This document shows, piece after piece, positions 39,098-47,404 of a stretch of 47,707 nt of DNA. The position numbers were made by a program, and so were the translations under genes. How positions within the stretch are numbered: position 1 is the first letter of the stretch; each line of letters opens with the position of its first letter. Under the pieces are notes generated by a model. That model searched no databases and was not told where the DNA came from. It saw only the letters and a program-made list of their open reading frames with translations. Source of the stretch: Bacillota bacterium (GTDB lineage: Bacteria > Bacillota_G > SHA-98 > UBA4971). The stretch spans positions 1-47,707 of the forward strand of contig JAAZEW010000059.1 in assembly GCA_012512055.1 (NCBI GenBank), given 5' to 3'.

Positions 39098-39658
39098 ATG
39101 AAGCCGTTGCCGGGAGATTTCGTGAAAGCGTCAAGAAGGTTCATACTTTTCCTCATCATGTTGGTTTTCCTGTTAAGTCAAGGCATTTCCCAAGCGGGCG
39201 GCAGTGAATCGGTGATGCCTGTTATGTGCAGAGTAATGCCCACCATCGAAGCGACATTCCCTGAGTCAGTGGAATTCGGTGATGTCCGGCCTCATGCCAA
39301 CCGGAATGAGTCGTATGTAGTATCGCAGCTACAGACTATAAAAATATGGTCCAACACAGCGTGGACCTTGCGGATGAAAAGTGATTCCACAGCCGGGTGC
39401 ATGACAGAGTGGACAGAAGAAGGATACTCCGACAAAGCCCTTTCCTTCCCACTGGAGTGGAAGGTGAACGGGGAAGGCGACTTCACGGAAATCACGGGAC
39501 ATGACGTTGAGATTGCAGAGGCTCAAAGCCCTACACAGCAGTCGGGAGAAACCATAAGCTTACTCTTTAGACAACTGATTACATACAGCGATCCTCCGGT
39601 ATTTGGTTCTGACGCCTACAGAATCCAAGTGACATTTACAGTCTCGCATGCTTACTAA
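39098..39658 (+). CDS. Secreted protein of unknown function, first of a surface-protein pair
   Basis: 186-residue exported protein with an N-terminal signal peptide (RRFILFLIMLVFLLSQGISQAGG). The mature part is rich in beta-strand-like segments and ends in YRIQVTFTVSHAY, a pattern recalling the C-terminal strand of small beta-sandwich surface proteins such as WxL-type or fimbrial subunits; no family could be confirmed. Two cysteines (CRVMP and GCMTEW) could form a disulfide. AAGGAGATG precedes the ATG. Together with the following gene, one of only three plus-strand genes in the window, it probably forms a small operon. Confidence 0.8.
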   Translation: MKPLPGDFVKASRRFILFLIMLVFLLSQGISQAGGSESVMPVMCRVMPTIEATFPESVEFGDVRPHANRNESYVVSQLQTIKIWSNTAWTLRMKSDSTAGCMTEWTEEGYSDKALSFPLEWKVNGEGDFTEITGHDVEIAEAQSPTQQSGETISLLFRQLITYSDPPVFGSDAYRIQVTFTVSHAY

Positions 39659-39689
39659 AGGGGGCCTTGCAACTTAGGAGGTGGTTTGC

Positions 39690-40562
39690 TTGTCCGAAAC
39701 ACGTGGATTCCCCGTACTTGCTAGAGTCATAGTGCTCATATGTCTTATGACCTTATCCTGTTCTGCACAAGCTCTACCTGACACTGTCCCCCATGGCAAC
39801 ATATCAATGCGTGTCAGCCCCACCTACGTCACGGCAGAAGTCCGCAACGGGGATTTCATCGGCCCGATAGAGGTATCAAATACCGGATCCCTTCCCCTGA
39901 ATTTGCAAGGTTTCATTAGTAAAGGCGGTCATGATGAGAACGGAATGCCGATCTTACTCGAACCTCTGAGCGATACCTTGGCATGTGGTGTCTTCCTGAC
40001 CTTAGAGCCTGCCAAATTCACACTCATGCCGGGAGAATCAAAACTGATTAAGGCGAGAGCTCACGTAAGTCCCACCTTCTCAGGGGGTACGTACCCCATC
40101 ATCGTCTTTCAGGGGCAAACGGCAAAAGGAACACAAGCCCGGGAGATCTTCACCAGTGCTCAAGTGGGAGTGCTTACGCTCATTACAGTTAAGCCCGGCA
40201 GAAAGCAGGAGCCTATCTACGCCTCGGTAAACATCGAATCTGTCTCTCTTTCACAAGACCCTGTAGATAAGTCCATAACGGTGGAAGCAGTCTGTGAGAA
40301 CCAAGGAAACATCCACACCAACTTGAAAGGAACGGCTGTTATCAAATCCTACCCGGAACAATCGGCTTCTTTGGCGCAGTTTGCGCCTGCCCTATGCTTA
40401 CCCGGGCACAAACGTATCATGACCGCACGCTTTGGGGCCCTTGATCTCAATGAGGGTATCTACATTGCGGAGGTTCTTATGAATTCAGAAGGCAACACCT
40501 CACCTTCAACGCCTGTAGCTTTTGAGGTAGCTGAGAATGGCATCATCAGTCGAATCCACTAA
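39690..40562 (+). CDS. Secreted beta-sandwich protein, chaperone-like / DUF916-like
   Basis: 290-residue exported protein, signal peptide LARVIVLICLMTLSCSAQA. The mature part starts ISMRVSPTYVTAEVRNGDFIGPIEVSNTG, typical of an Ig-like domain as in PapD-type chaperones or the DUF916 domain of WxL operons; PGESKLIKARAHVSPTFSGGTYPIIVFQGQ agrees with this. A second beta domain follows from about residue 165. No C-terminal membrane anchor is visible. TTG 39690 is used because AGGAGG lies 8 bases upstream; the frame's earlier GTG 39681 falls in that site. The stop codon lies within the start of repeat copy D. Confidence 0.8.
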   Translation: MSETRGFPVLARVIVLICLMTLSCSAQALPDTVPHGNISMRVSPTYVTAEVRNGDFIGPIEVSNTGSLPLNLQGFISKGGHDENGMPILLEPLSDTLACGVFLTLEPAKFTLMPGESKLIKARAHVSPTFSGGTYPIIVFQGQTAKGTQAREIFTSAQVGVLTLITVKPGRKQEPIYASVNIESVSLSQDPVDKSITVEAVCENQGNIHTNLKGTAVIKSYPEQSASLAQFAPALCLPGHKRIMTARFGALDLNEGIYIAEVLMNSEGNTSPSTPVAFEVAENGIISRIH

Positions 40563-40650
40563 GTATGAGCCCGTTGGTTTTCGCTCGTTTTCCGATTGTC
40601 TTGGGCGGCCCCGCACGGTACGTACGTTTTCTGAGGTCAGTGATTGCAAG
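40559..40650 (+). repeat. Dispersed repeat copy D
   Basis: Starts ctaagtatgagcccgttg and continues through cgctcgttttccgattgtct and ggcggccccgcac to cggtacgtacgttttctgag and tcagtgattgcaag, the most complete match to copy A. It begins at the last base of the codon before the stop of the preceding gene, so the stop (40560-40562) is inside the repeat, and it lies between two convergent genes. Confidence 0.82.
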
Positions 40651-40661
40651 GTATCTTAGTA

Positions 40662-41840
40662 TCATCTTTCGACTATGACTGCGAGGCCCATACCTCCTCC
40701 GATACATAAGGTGGCAAGGCCGAGGTTTACATCCCGCTTAATCATTTCATGCAAGAGCGAGACGAGGATCCTTGCCCCGCTTGCCCCAATTGGGTGGCCG
40801 AGGGCAATGGCGCCTCCGTTAACGTTGACTTTATCCGGATTCCAGCCCAGCTCCCGTCCTACTGCAAGAGACTGGACCGCAAATGCCTCGTTTGCCTCGA
40901 TCAGGTCAATGTCATCCAGGCGCAAGTCTGCCCTGGCTAAAGCTTTCCTCGTAGCCGGAACAGGGCCGATTCCCATCACTGAAGGGTCTACGCCTGAAGA
41001 CCCGTAAGCCTTAATGACTGCAATAGGCTTTACCCCCAATTCGGCAGCCTTATCTTTTGAGGTTACGACAAGCGCGGCTGCCCCGTCGTTGATGCCTGAG
41101 GCGTTACCTGCTGTAACAGTGCCGTTCTTCTTGAAAGCAGGCCGTAGGAAAGCCAGTTTCTCCTTGGTAATACCGGGCCTCGCGTGTTCATCCCGGCAAA
41201 ACACTACAGGATCGCCTTTCTTCTGGGGGATTTCCACCGGGATTATCTCGTCTTCGAATCTTCCCTCGGCTATTGCTTTTTCAGCCTTCTGCTGACTCCG
41301 GGCAGCAAATTCATCTTGCTCGTCCCTGCTGATGTCGTACAGTTCGCCGAGGTTCTCAGCGGTAATCCCCATATGCGTATCACTGAAGATGCACCATAAA
41401 CCGTCTGCTATCATGGTATCCACAAGCTCTCCGTGACCCATTCGATACCCGTATCTCGCCTTGTCAAGGATATACGGCGCCAAATTCATGTTCTCCATTC
41501 CGCCTGCCACTACCACATCTGCATCACCGGATATGATTGCTTGAGCAGCAAGCACAACAGCCTTGAGGCCTGAACCGCATACCTTGTTCACAGTCGTTGC
41601 AGGCACGTTCGTTCCCAGCTTTGCTTTGACCGATGCCTGTCTGGCCGGATTTTGGCCTTGACCTGCTTGGAGTACATTCCCCATGATCACCTCGTCCACA
41701 GTGTCAGGGGATATTCCCGCCCTTTTCACCGCTTCTTTGATGACAACTGCGCCCAGATCGGAAGCAGGCACATTCTGGAGCGTTCCCCCGAAAGTACCTA
41801 TTGCCGTCCTCACCCCACTCAAGATCACGACCTCACGCAT
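40662..41840 (-). CDS. Acetyl-CoA C-acetyltransferase (thiolase)
   Basis: Biosynthetic-type thiolase of 392 residues, condensing two acetyl-CoA to acetoacetyl-CoA in short-chain fatty acid or isoprenoid metabolism. Motifs are complete: [16 protein letters not shown] with the nucleophilic Cys, the His motif [21 protein letters not shown], and CIGGGMG containing the second catalytic Cys. Near relatives include thlA/atoB. It stands alone here, with no beta-oxidation or butyrate genes nearby. ATG 41840 follows GGGGAGTGA. Confidence 0.97.
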   Translation of the reverse strand: MREVVILSGVRTAIGTFGGTLQNVPASDLGAVVIKEAVKRAGISPDTVDEVIMGNVLQAGQGQNPARQASVKAKLGTNVPATTVNKVCGSGLKAVVLAAQAIISGDADVVVAGGMENMNLAPYILDKARYGYRMGHGELVDTMIADGLWCIFSDTHMGITAENLGELYDISRDEQDEFAARSQQKAEKAIAEGRFEDEIIPVEIPQKKGDPVVFCRDEHARPGITKEKLAFLRPAFKKNGTVTAGNASGINDGAAALVVTSKDKAAELGVKPIAVIKAYGSSGVDPSVMGIGPVPATRKALARADLRLDDIDLIEANEAFAVQSLAVGRELGWNPDKVNVNGGAIALGHPIGASGARILVSLLHEMIKRDVNLGLATLCIGGGMGLAVIVER

Positions 41841-41885
41841 CTTTCGTCACTCCCCATCTGATTATTGTGGGAAAAGGCCACCGAA

Positions 41886-42560
41886 TCATTGTGTTCGTCT
41901 GTAACCCCTGTATTCCAAGGTTATCCTGAAATCACGTCCTAACGTGAACAATCCGCCCTCAATCTCCATAACCATCCTTTGCGGGAACCAAGCGCCGCCT
42001 GACCCGTGGTGAAAAATCACTGTAACGCGCTGTCTTGAAGAAAGCTTTGGCTGTACACTCTGTTTCCCCGATGACTCTGTCTTAACAGGAATACCTGTGT
42101 CTTGTTCCAACCAGGCAGTGCCTGTCAGGACCTCTGTCTCTTTACGCCAAACATAATCATACCTGACGCATTGCCTGCCTTCCACATTCTTTGTCTCACC
42201 GGTGAAATAAACCGATATTTCGTTTTGGAACTCGGGTTCGAAAGGGCTGTTACCTACAATGTTAAGAGAGCCAGGATCAACATAGGGACCGGCAGGAGCT
42301 TCGCCTGTCTCGTCTGACACGAGATGAAGTAAAGTCTCCTCTCGCTGCTCCACCTCGCCGTGCTTGTTCAGGAGCTCGATTCTCAAAATCGCAGAGCCGG
42401 GAATCCACCCCTTGTTTGCTTGAGCTATGGCAACAGCTTTTTGCCAAACGAGATCTCCTTTGGCGCCTTTCGCCTGGACCTGTTGGAACAATGGACATAC
42501 ACTCAACACCAGCAGTACCAGGTAGACGGTGCGTGACCCGCAACGATTGGTAAGAGGCAT
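41886..42560 (-). CDS. Secreted protein of unknown function
   Basis: 224-residue protein with a signal peptide (VYLVLLVLSVCPLFQQVQA), so exported. The mature part looks like a single beta-rich domain: LRIELLNKHGEVEQREETLLHLV, EISVYFTGETKNVEGRQCVRYDYVWR, TGTAWLEQDTGIPVK and GAWFPQRMVMEIEGG. The layout resembles outer-membrane-lipoprotein-sorting or LolA-like beta barrels, but I cannot confirm that. The ATG lies about 25 bases downstream of a 35-bp perfect palindrome over its predicted -10, which points to regulation of this gene. Confidence 0.75.
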   Translation of the reverse strand: MPLTNRCGSRTVYLVLLVLSVCPLFQQVQAKGAKGDLVWQKAVAIAQANKGWIPGSAILRIELLNKHGEVEQREETLLHLVSDETGEAPAGPYVDPGSLNIVGNSPFEPEFQNEISVYFTGETKNVEGRQCVRYDYVWRKETEVLTGTAWLEQDTGIPVKTESSGKQSVQPKLSSRQRVTVIFHHGSGGAWFPQRMVMEIEGGLFTLGRDFRITLEYRGYRRTQ

Positions 42561-42583
42561 ATTTAGAACAGCTCCTGTTTCTC

Positions 42584-42618
42584 ATGGTAATATATGTATA
42601 TTATACATATATTACCAT
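42584..42618. promoter_or_regulatory. 35-bp perfect palindrome overlapping a predicted promoter
   Basis: Arms ATGGTAATATATGTATA and its exact reverse complement, 17 bases each, around a single central T. At its centre, on the minus strand, is TATAAT (42605-42600), with TTGATC (42628-42623) 17 bases upstream, so it likely covers the -10 of a promoter reading into the secreted-protein gene at 41886-42560. It lies between that gene and the end of nrdJ. It has the size and symmetry of an operator for a dimeric regulator; a purely AT-rich hairpin is unlikely to terminate well. Confidence 0.75.
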
Positions 42619-42768
42619 ATGGGATCAACTCCTTTGCTCGTCATAGAACATAACCCGCTACTGGGTGACCTTGCTATCAGCGAGCATTGCGCTGATCCCG
42701 GGAGGAGCAATTGAGAATCCCACAATACCACGATTAGTGACAGACGAGAACTGACTTGGTAAGTTAGG

Positions 42769-45294
42769 CTAGCACTCAGTATACCCGCAAGCCATGCATT
42801 TGAGGCAGCCTTCAACGTGAATCAGGTTCCAGGTGCCGCACGACGGACATAGACTGAACAACTTGGCTGCTGCGTTATCCTGTTCAAAGCGGAAGTGATC
42901 TCCCTGTGTACCTCCGATGCCGGCTTCCCCTCGCAGTTCATTTAGATACCCGGCGAGGAATTGCCCGATAGCGTCGGGCACAGACCTGACTCTCCCGGGG
43001 CCGAACCCGATACTCCTCGAACCGCCGATCCCGGTGAGTTGGGAAGCAATTTCCTCCGGATCAACTCCGGATCTCAGGGAAATCGATACCAATCTTGCAA
43101 TTGCCTCCGTAAACGCGCTTACGTCACTACCTGCCTTGCCTATCTGTGCAAATAGCTCTATAGGATGACGCTCAGCCGTATTTAGAGTAATGAAGAGTTT
43201 GCCCAGGGGAGTAGCTCGCACATCAGTGAACCCTTCCAGCCTTGACGGCCTGTCTATAGGACGGATCTTGCCCCATACGCCGTTAATGCGCCGGTGCATT
43301 CCGCTTGCTGCCACTTCAGGCCGAATATCGTCTCCGGCAGGCTCAACCGATGTGAGAAAAGCCCCTGTGCCTACAGTCAATACCTGTTCAACTCGGCTGC
43401 CGTCTCTGTAAACAGTGACCCCTTTACAACCGAGAGCGTGAGCAAGAATGAATACCCTTTCCACGTCTTCTAACGTTGCTTCATTGGGGAAATTCACGGT
43501 CTTGGATACTGCATTGTCAGTGTAAGCCTGAAATGCAGCTTGCATCCGGACATGCCATTCCGGCTCTACTTCATGGGCTGTGACGAATATTCTCTTGACT
43601 TCGTCCGGCGCGCCCTCAACGTCCTTCAGCGCACCCTTCTTCGCCACCTCATCCATAAGATCCTCTGAATCGAACCCCATCTCCTTTGCTAAGGCTCGAA
43701 ACACCGGGCTGACTTCAGGAAGGGCAGTTCCATCCAGAACATGCCTGGTGAAGGCAAGGCTGAATGCAGGTTCTATCCCGGACGATGCGCCTGCTATGAT
43801 ACTTATTGTTCCCGTGGGCGCAATCGTTGTCGTGGTCGCGTTTCTGACCCTGAGGCCTTCCTCCTCCCTCCTGCTCCCTTTCCAGTTAGGAAAGACCCCT
43901 CTGGCCCTGGCTAACTCCTTAGATGCCTCCCTGCTTTCCGCCTGGATAAACTCTACTAAGTCACCGGCAAGATCAACTGCGTCCTCTGAGTCGTATGCAA
44001 TCCCCAGCTTCATGAGAAGGTCTGCCCACCCCATTAATCCCAGGCCCACCTTGCGGTTTCCCTTATGCATAGCCTCGATTTCAGGCAACGGATACTTGCT
44101 GGCTTCAATCATGTTATCGAGAAAATGGATCGCAGTATGGATTGACTCTCTGAGCCCTTCCCAGTCAATCCCGGGCGAGCCGTCTGTCTTTGTGACAAAC
44201 CTGCCTACGTTCAGAGAGCCTAAATTACAGGCTTCATAAGGCAACAGCATTTGCTCGCCGCAGGGGTTGGTGGCTTCGTATTCACCTATATTGGGGGTGG
44301 GGTTGAAAGCATTGAGCCGGTCAATGAAGATAATGCCGGGCTCCCCTGTCTTCCATGCAGACTCTATCATGAGGTCAAAAACATCTCTCGCCCGAAGCTT
44401 CCCGCTGACCTGCTTAGTGCGGGGGTTTACCAGTTCATATTCACCGTCTTCATCCACGGCTTCCATAAATGCTTCAGTCACCGCTACCGAAATATTGAAG
44501 TTGGTCAACTGAGTTGTGTCATTCTTGACGGTAATAAACTCGAGAATATCCGGGTGGTCCACACGAAGTATCCCCATATTGGCGCCGCGCCTGACCCCGC
44601 CCTGCTTTATCGCTTCTGTAGCTGCGTTGAACACTCTCATGAAAGAGATCGGGCCTGACGCAACACCGCCTGTCGTTCTTACAACATCGTTCTTAGGACG
44701 CAGCCGGCTGAAGGAGAAGCCTGTCCCTCCCCCGGACTTGTGAATAAGCGCCGAATTCTTCAGTGTCTCAAAGATGCTTGCCATGGAATCTTCAATAGGT
44801 AAGACAAAACACGCGGAAAGCTGCTGAAGCTCTCTTCCGGCGTTACTCAAAGCAGGCGAATTGGGCAGGAATTTTCGTTCTGCCATGAGGGTATAGAAAC
44901 TCACGGCAGTGCGGGCGAGTGACGGCATACGTTTGCCTACAATTGCCTGCAGATCTTCCCAAGTTCCTTCTATGAGGCCTCCGGATGCCAAATCAGTAAA
45001 GGCGTGATTCAGTGCAGCCCAATCCCATGAAGAAAACTCCGGCACAGGCAGGGAAGCCTCTTCAAGGGAAGCGGATGGCTCCCCTGAGACTTGTGGCTCA
45101 GCTTCATGCACAAGATCATACACAGGCTCATATAGCACGTCCATTAACGCAATATTCTTCGCCACTCTCCAGAACATTTCTTTAGGAGTTTCTGTAACGT
45201 TTCCTGATTCGTCCTTACTTAAGTAACGACTCTCCAGCACAGTCAAAGCATTGTGGGAAAGCTCAGGCTCAGGCAACAGCAACTCTGATTTCAC
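42769..45294 (-). CDS. nrdJ: Adenosylcobalamin-dependent (class II) ribonucleoside-diphosphate reductase
   Basis: B12-dependent ribonucleotide reductase, about 841 residues. The barrel shows the conserved ATNPCGEQMLLPYEACNLGSLN, with the thiyl-radical Cys and Glu, and an ELS-like KLGIAYDSEDA region; the first redox Cys is in LQQLSACFVLPIEDS. GGTGFSFSRLRPKNDVV and GASSGIEPAFSLAFTR are present, and the C-terminus has the zinc-type motif CPSCGTWNLIHVEGCLKCMACG. GTG 45294 is chosen, since TATAGGAGG lies just upstream; the frame's ATG 45339 has no ribosome binding site. No cobalamin riboswitch or NrdR box is evident upstream. Confidence 0.96.
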   Translation of the reverse strand: MKSELLLPEPELSHNALTVLESRYLSKDESGNVTETPKEMFWRVAKNIALMDVLYEPVYDLVHEAEPQVSGEPSASLEEASLPVPEFSSWDWAALNHAFTDLASGGLIEGTWEDLQAIVGKRMPSLARTAVSFYTLMAERKFLPNSPALSNAGRELQQLSACFVLPIEDSMASIFETLKNSALIHKSGGGTGFSFSRLRPKNDVVRTTGGVASGPISFMRVFNAATEAIKQGGVRRGANMGILRVDHPDILEFITVKNDTTQLTNFNISVAVTEAFMEAVDEDGEYELVNPRTKQVSGKLRARDVFDLMIESAWKTGEPGIIFIDRLNAFNPTPNIGEYEATNPCGEQMLLPYEACNLGSLNVGRFVTKTDGSPGIDWEGLRESIHTAIHFLDNMIEASKYPLPEIEAMHKGNRKVGLGLMGWADLLMKLGIAYDSEDAVDLAGDLVEFIQAESREASKELARARGVFPNWKGSRREEEGLRVRNATTTTIAPTGTISIIAGASSGIEPAFSLAFTRHVLDGTALPEVSPVFRALAKEMGFDSEDLMDEVAKKGALKDVEGAPDEVKRIFVTAHEVEPEWHVRMQAAFQAYTDNAVSKTVNFPNEATLEDVERVFILAHALGCKGVTVYRDGSRVEQVLTVGTGAFLTSVEPAGDDIRPEVAASGMHRRINGVWGKIRPIDRPSRLEGFTDVRATPLGKLFITLNTAERHPIELFAQIGKAGSDVSAFTEAIARLVSISLRSGVDPEEIASQLTGIGGSRSIGFGPGRVRSVPDAIGQFLAGYLNELRGEAGIGGTQGDHFRFEQDNAAAKLFSLCPSCGTWNLIHVEGCLKCMACGYTEC

Positions 45295-45577
45295 ACGGAT
45301 TCCTCCTATAAGCAAGGCCTCTGGTATTTTGACAAGCATTCGAGAAGATCTTAGTGTGGCACGTTGATGCCAAGATTTGCCGCATCAAGTTTAGATTTCC
45401 CCGCCGCGGATAATTCTCCTCCTCCGAATTTACAGCAAACGTCGGAATTAGTCTTCACCGCGGGTTAGGGAGCACGATATGTGCACGCGAACTGTTTGCG
45501 TCTTATCGTCGGCGGTCACGATGTGTACAAGCAGGCTTATCTGCACCCTCCTGTCAATTGGGTAGACGCCGGGGTGG

Positions 45578-46948
45578 TTAGTGAAGTTCTATGCGCTCCC
45601 AATTGCCTCGTGAGAAGCACTTCTGCCCTAACACGGCACGGACCACCCATTCAAAGCACATTCCGACCCACACCGCAGGGAGAGAAAAGCGAAGAACGTA
45701 TATGATAAATGCAAGCACAGGCAGGCGCACAAGCCATGTACCAATCGCAGTTATTTTCAAGGCAGACCTTGTATCACCTGCACCCCTTAGCGAACCGCGG
45801 AAAGTATCACCGATTCCGATAAATACCTGCTCCAGCCCGGCTATCCTTAGGCAAGTCGAAGCCAACAGCATGACCTCAGCGTCAGACGTGAAAAATGACA
45901 CGATAATCCGGGGCATGGAAAAGAAGATGAGAGCAGAGCCGCCCATTGCAATAACAGCATACCTGATAGACCTGTACGCAACTCTCCCGGCGCGGTCTAC
46001 CCTTCCTGCGCCGAGACTCTGTCCCACAAGAACCCCGGATGCGGTGGAAAATCCTGAGCCGGGCATAAAGGAGAGCGATTCTGCGGCAATGGTTACTTGG
46101 TGAGCTGCAAAAGCCACTGTGCCGAGGGATGCTATCATGAATGACGAAAGTATCCTCGCCACGCTCGTCATCGCCTCTTCTATAGCAGCCGGAATACTCA
46201 GATTCACCAAGGTCTTAATGGTAGTCACATCAAGCCTGAAAAGATCCCTAATCGCTATGGACAGCCTTGATCTCTTCTGAAATAAGGCGACTAAGATGAG
46301 AATACCGCCTGCCAGGTTCGCGACGAGCGTAGCAATGGCTGCCCCCTTCACCTCTAACCTAGGAAACCCGAGCAGGCCGAAGATAAGCACGTAGTCACCG
46401 ACTGCGTTTATTGTGTTGGCGACAACAGCTACGAACATGGGTGTGCCAGTATCTCCTGCGCCTCTTAAGACGCCTGCGCCGACCTTCGTCAAGACAAGCA
46501 GCACAGAGCCTGCCCCGACAATACGAAGGTACTCAATACCCATGGCGCTTACGTTGCTCTCGAATCCACCGAGCCTGAATATGAGCGGGGCGGAGACGTA
46601 TGTTCCAAGAGTGAAGAAAATACCCAAGGCAATTGAGATGAGTAGTGCCTGCCCTGCAGCGTGGGCCGCCCTACGTGTATCCCCTGCGCCGACAGAGCGG
46701 GCTACAACAGCCATAGCGCCCACGGCAATTGCGGAAAATACCCAGAGGACGTTCCAGTAGACACTACCTGAGAGGCCTACCGCACTAAGAGCCTGAGCTC
46801 CTAAACGTCCCACCATAGCAGTGTCTACCACCCAAATGAAGGTGTGGAGCACATTCTCAGCTATGGTAGGCCACGCAAGTTTCAATATCTCCCTGTCCAG
46901 CTCCGGATCGGAAGACTGCTTAGCCAGAACTGTGCTGATATCAGACAC
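45578..46948 (-). CDS. MATE family efflux transporter
   Basis: Multidrug and toxin extrusion antiporter, 456 residues, about 12 transmembrane helices in two halves. Family stretches include ILKLAWPTIAENVLHTFIWVVDTAMVGRLGAQALSAVGL, AVVARSVGAGDTRRAAHAAGQAL, GAGVLRGAGDTGTPMFV and SLRGAGDTRSALK. Export substrates cannot be predicted. GTG 46948 is preceded by TAGGAGGAAACC. A tandem repeat array lies at 66-216 bases upstream of the start. Confidence 0.95.
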   Translation of the reverse strand: MSDISTVLAKQSSDPELDREILKLAWPTIAENVLHTFIWVVDTAMVGRLGAQALSAVGLSGSVYWNVLWVFSAIAVGAMAVVARSVGAGDTRRAAHAAGQALLISIALGIFFTLGTYVSAPLIFRLGGFESNVSAMGIEYLRIVGAGSVLLVLTKVGAGVLRGAGDTGTPMFVAVVANTINAVGDYVLIFGLLGFPRLEVKGAAIATLVANLAGGILILVALFQKRSRLSIAIRDLFRLDVTTIKTLVNLSIPAAIEEAMTSVARILSSFMIASLGTVAFAAHQVTIAAESLSFMPGSGFSTASGVLVGQSLGAGRVDRAGRVAYRSIRYAVIAMGGSALIFFSMPRIIVSFFTSDAEVMLLASTCLRIAGLEQVFIGIGDTFRGSLRGAGDTRSALKITAIGTWLVRLPVLAFIIYVLRFSLPAVWVGMCFEWVVRAVLGQKCFSRGNWERIELH

Positions 46949-47374
46949 GGTTTCCTCCTAAAAATATAAACGTCGGACATTTTCTCCAGATGATCTTACG
47001 GGGCAAAATCAGATGCCCTGCAAACCATAAGCATCCCGGCATATCCTGAGCATCCGGATAAACCTAGGACACTCTGGTAAACCCTGGACTTCCCGACAAG
47101 TCCCGGATACCCTGGTAAACCCCGGACACCCGATAAGCTCTGGACATCCCGACAAACCATAGACGCTCCACTGGACCATACGTATCTCGATGAATCTGAG
47201 TCATAAGCATCCAAGTTTCTGCATTCCCCTAGCCGACAATATTCCCTACTTTAGCAGAAACCCCCGGTAGCCGCAATAGAACGAATTGCCTCATCAAAAA
47301 AGTACTCGAAATACATTCGTTGCCTCATATCAAAAATGTACCTGAAGGAAGTGAGTAGAAAATACCCAAGACTC
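46949..47374. other. Intergenic region between the MATE gene and an IS element
   Basis: 426 bases without a supported gene. It contains the 19-bp tandem repeat array at 47014-47164, a 7-bp inverted repeat TTTCTGC (47216-47222) with GCAGAAA (47255-47261), and a loose duplication of about 32 bases around ttgcctcat...caaaaa...gtac (near 47285 and 47320). Promoter elements for the MATE gene could not be fixed; TATATT near 46965 on the minus strand is a possible -10. Confidence 0.5.
47014..47164. repeat. Eight-copy degenerate 19-bp tandem repeat
   Basis: Read on the minus strand the unit is about GTCCRGGGTTTRYCRGGRT. Units occupy 47014-47032, 47033-47051, 47052-47070, 47071-47089, 47090-47108, 47109-47127, 47128-47145 (18 bases) and 47146-47164. 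They abut without spacers, so this is not a CRISPR. A minus-strand frame through it is a repeat artefact. It lies in the upstream region of the MATE transporter gene. Confidence 0.8.
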
Positions 47375-47404
47375 TAAGTGAGATTCCATTAGTTTTCGAC
47401 AGGT
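47375..47404 (+). mobile_element. End of an IS630-type element, related to the dispersed repeats
   Basis: From the TA at 47375-47376 the sequence taagtgagattccattag followed by ttttcgacaggttt parallels the outer ends of repeat copies A-D. It abuts the stop of the transposase reading frame, as expected for the downstream end of an IS630/Tc1-type element, which insert at TA. The other end is outside the window. Confidence 0.6.

Noticed and set aside
38859..39134. 91-residue minus-strand frame in the divergent intergenic region.
   Set aside because: It overlaps the start and signal peptide of the plus-strand surface protein, and has no family similarity.
42674..42694. ATCAGCG/CGCTGAT hairpin as terminator of nrdJ.
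   Set aside because: Stem is short and no T tract follows on the minus strand; recorded only as a weak inverted repeat.
45295..45577. Possible cobalamin riboswitch or NrdR box for nrdJ.
   Set aside because: No B12-box-like sequence and no ACACTATATATTGTGT-like palindrome could be seen; only a short GGCA/TGCC hairpin is present.
47014..47164. Possible CRISPR-like array.
   Set aside because: Units abut with no spacers, are degenerate and only 19 bp; no cas genes are present.
46996..47214. 72-residue minus-strand frame rich in Gly, Ser and Val.
   Set aside because: It is a translation of the 19-bp tandem repeat with no ribosome binding site or family similarity.
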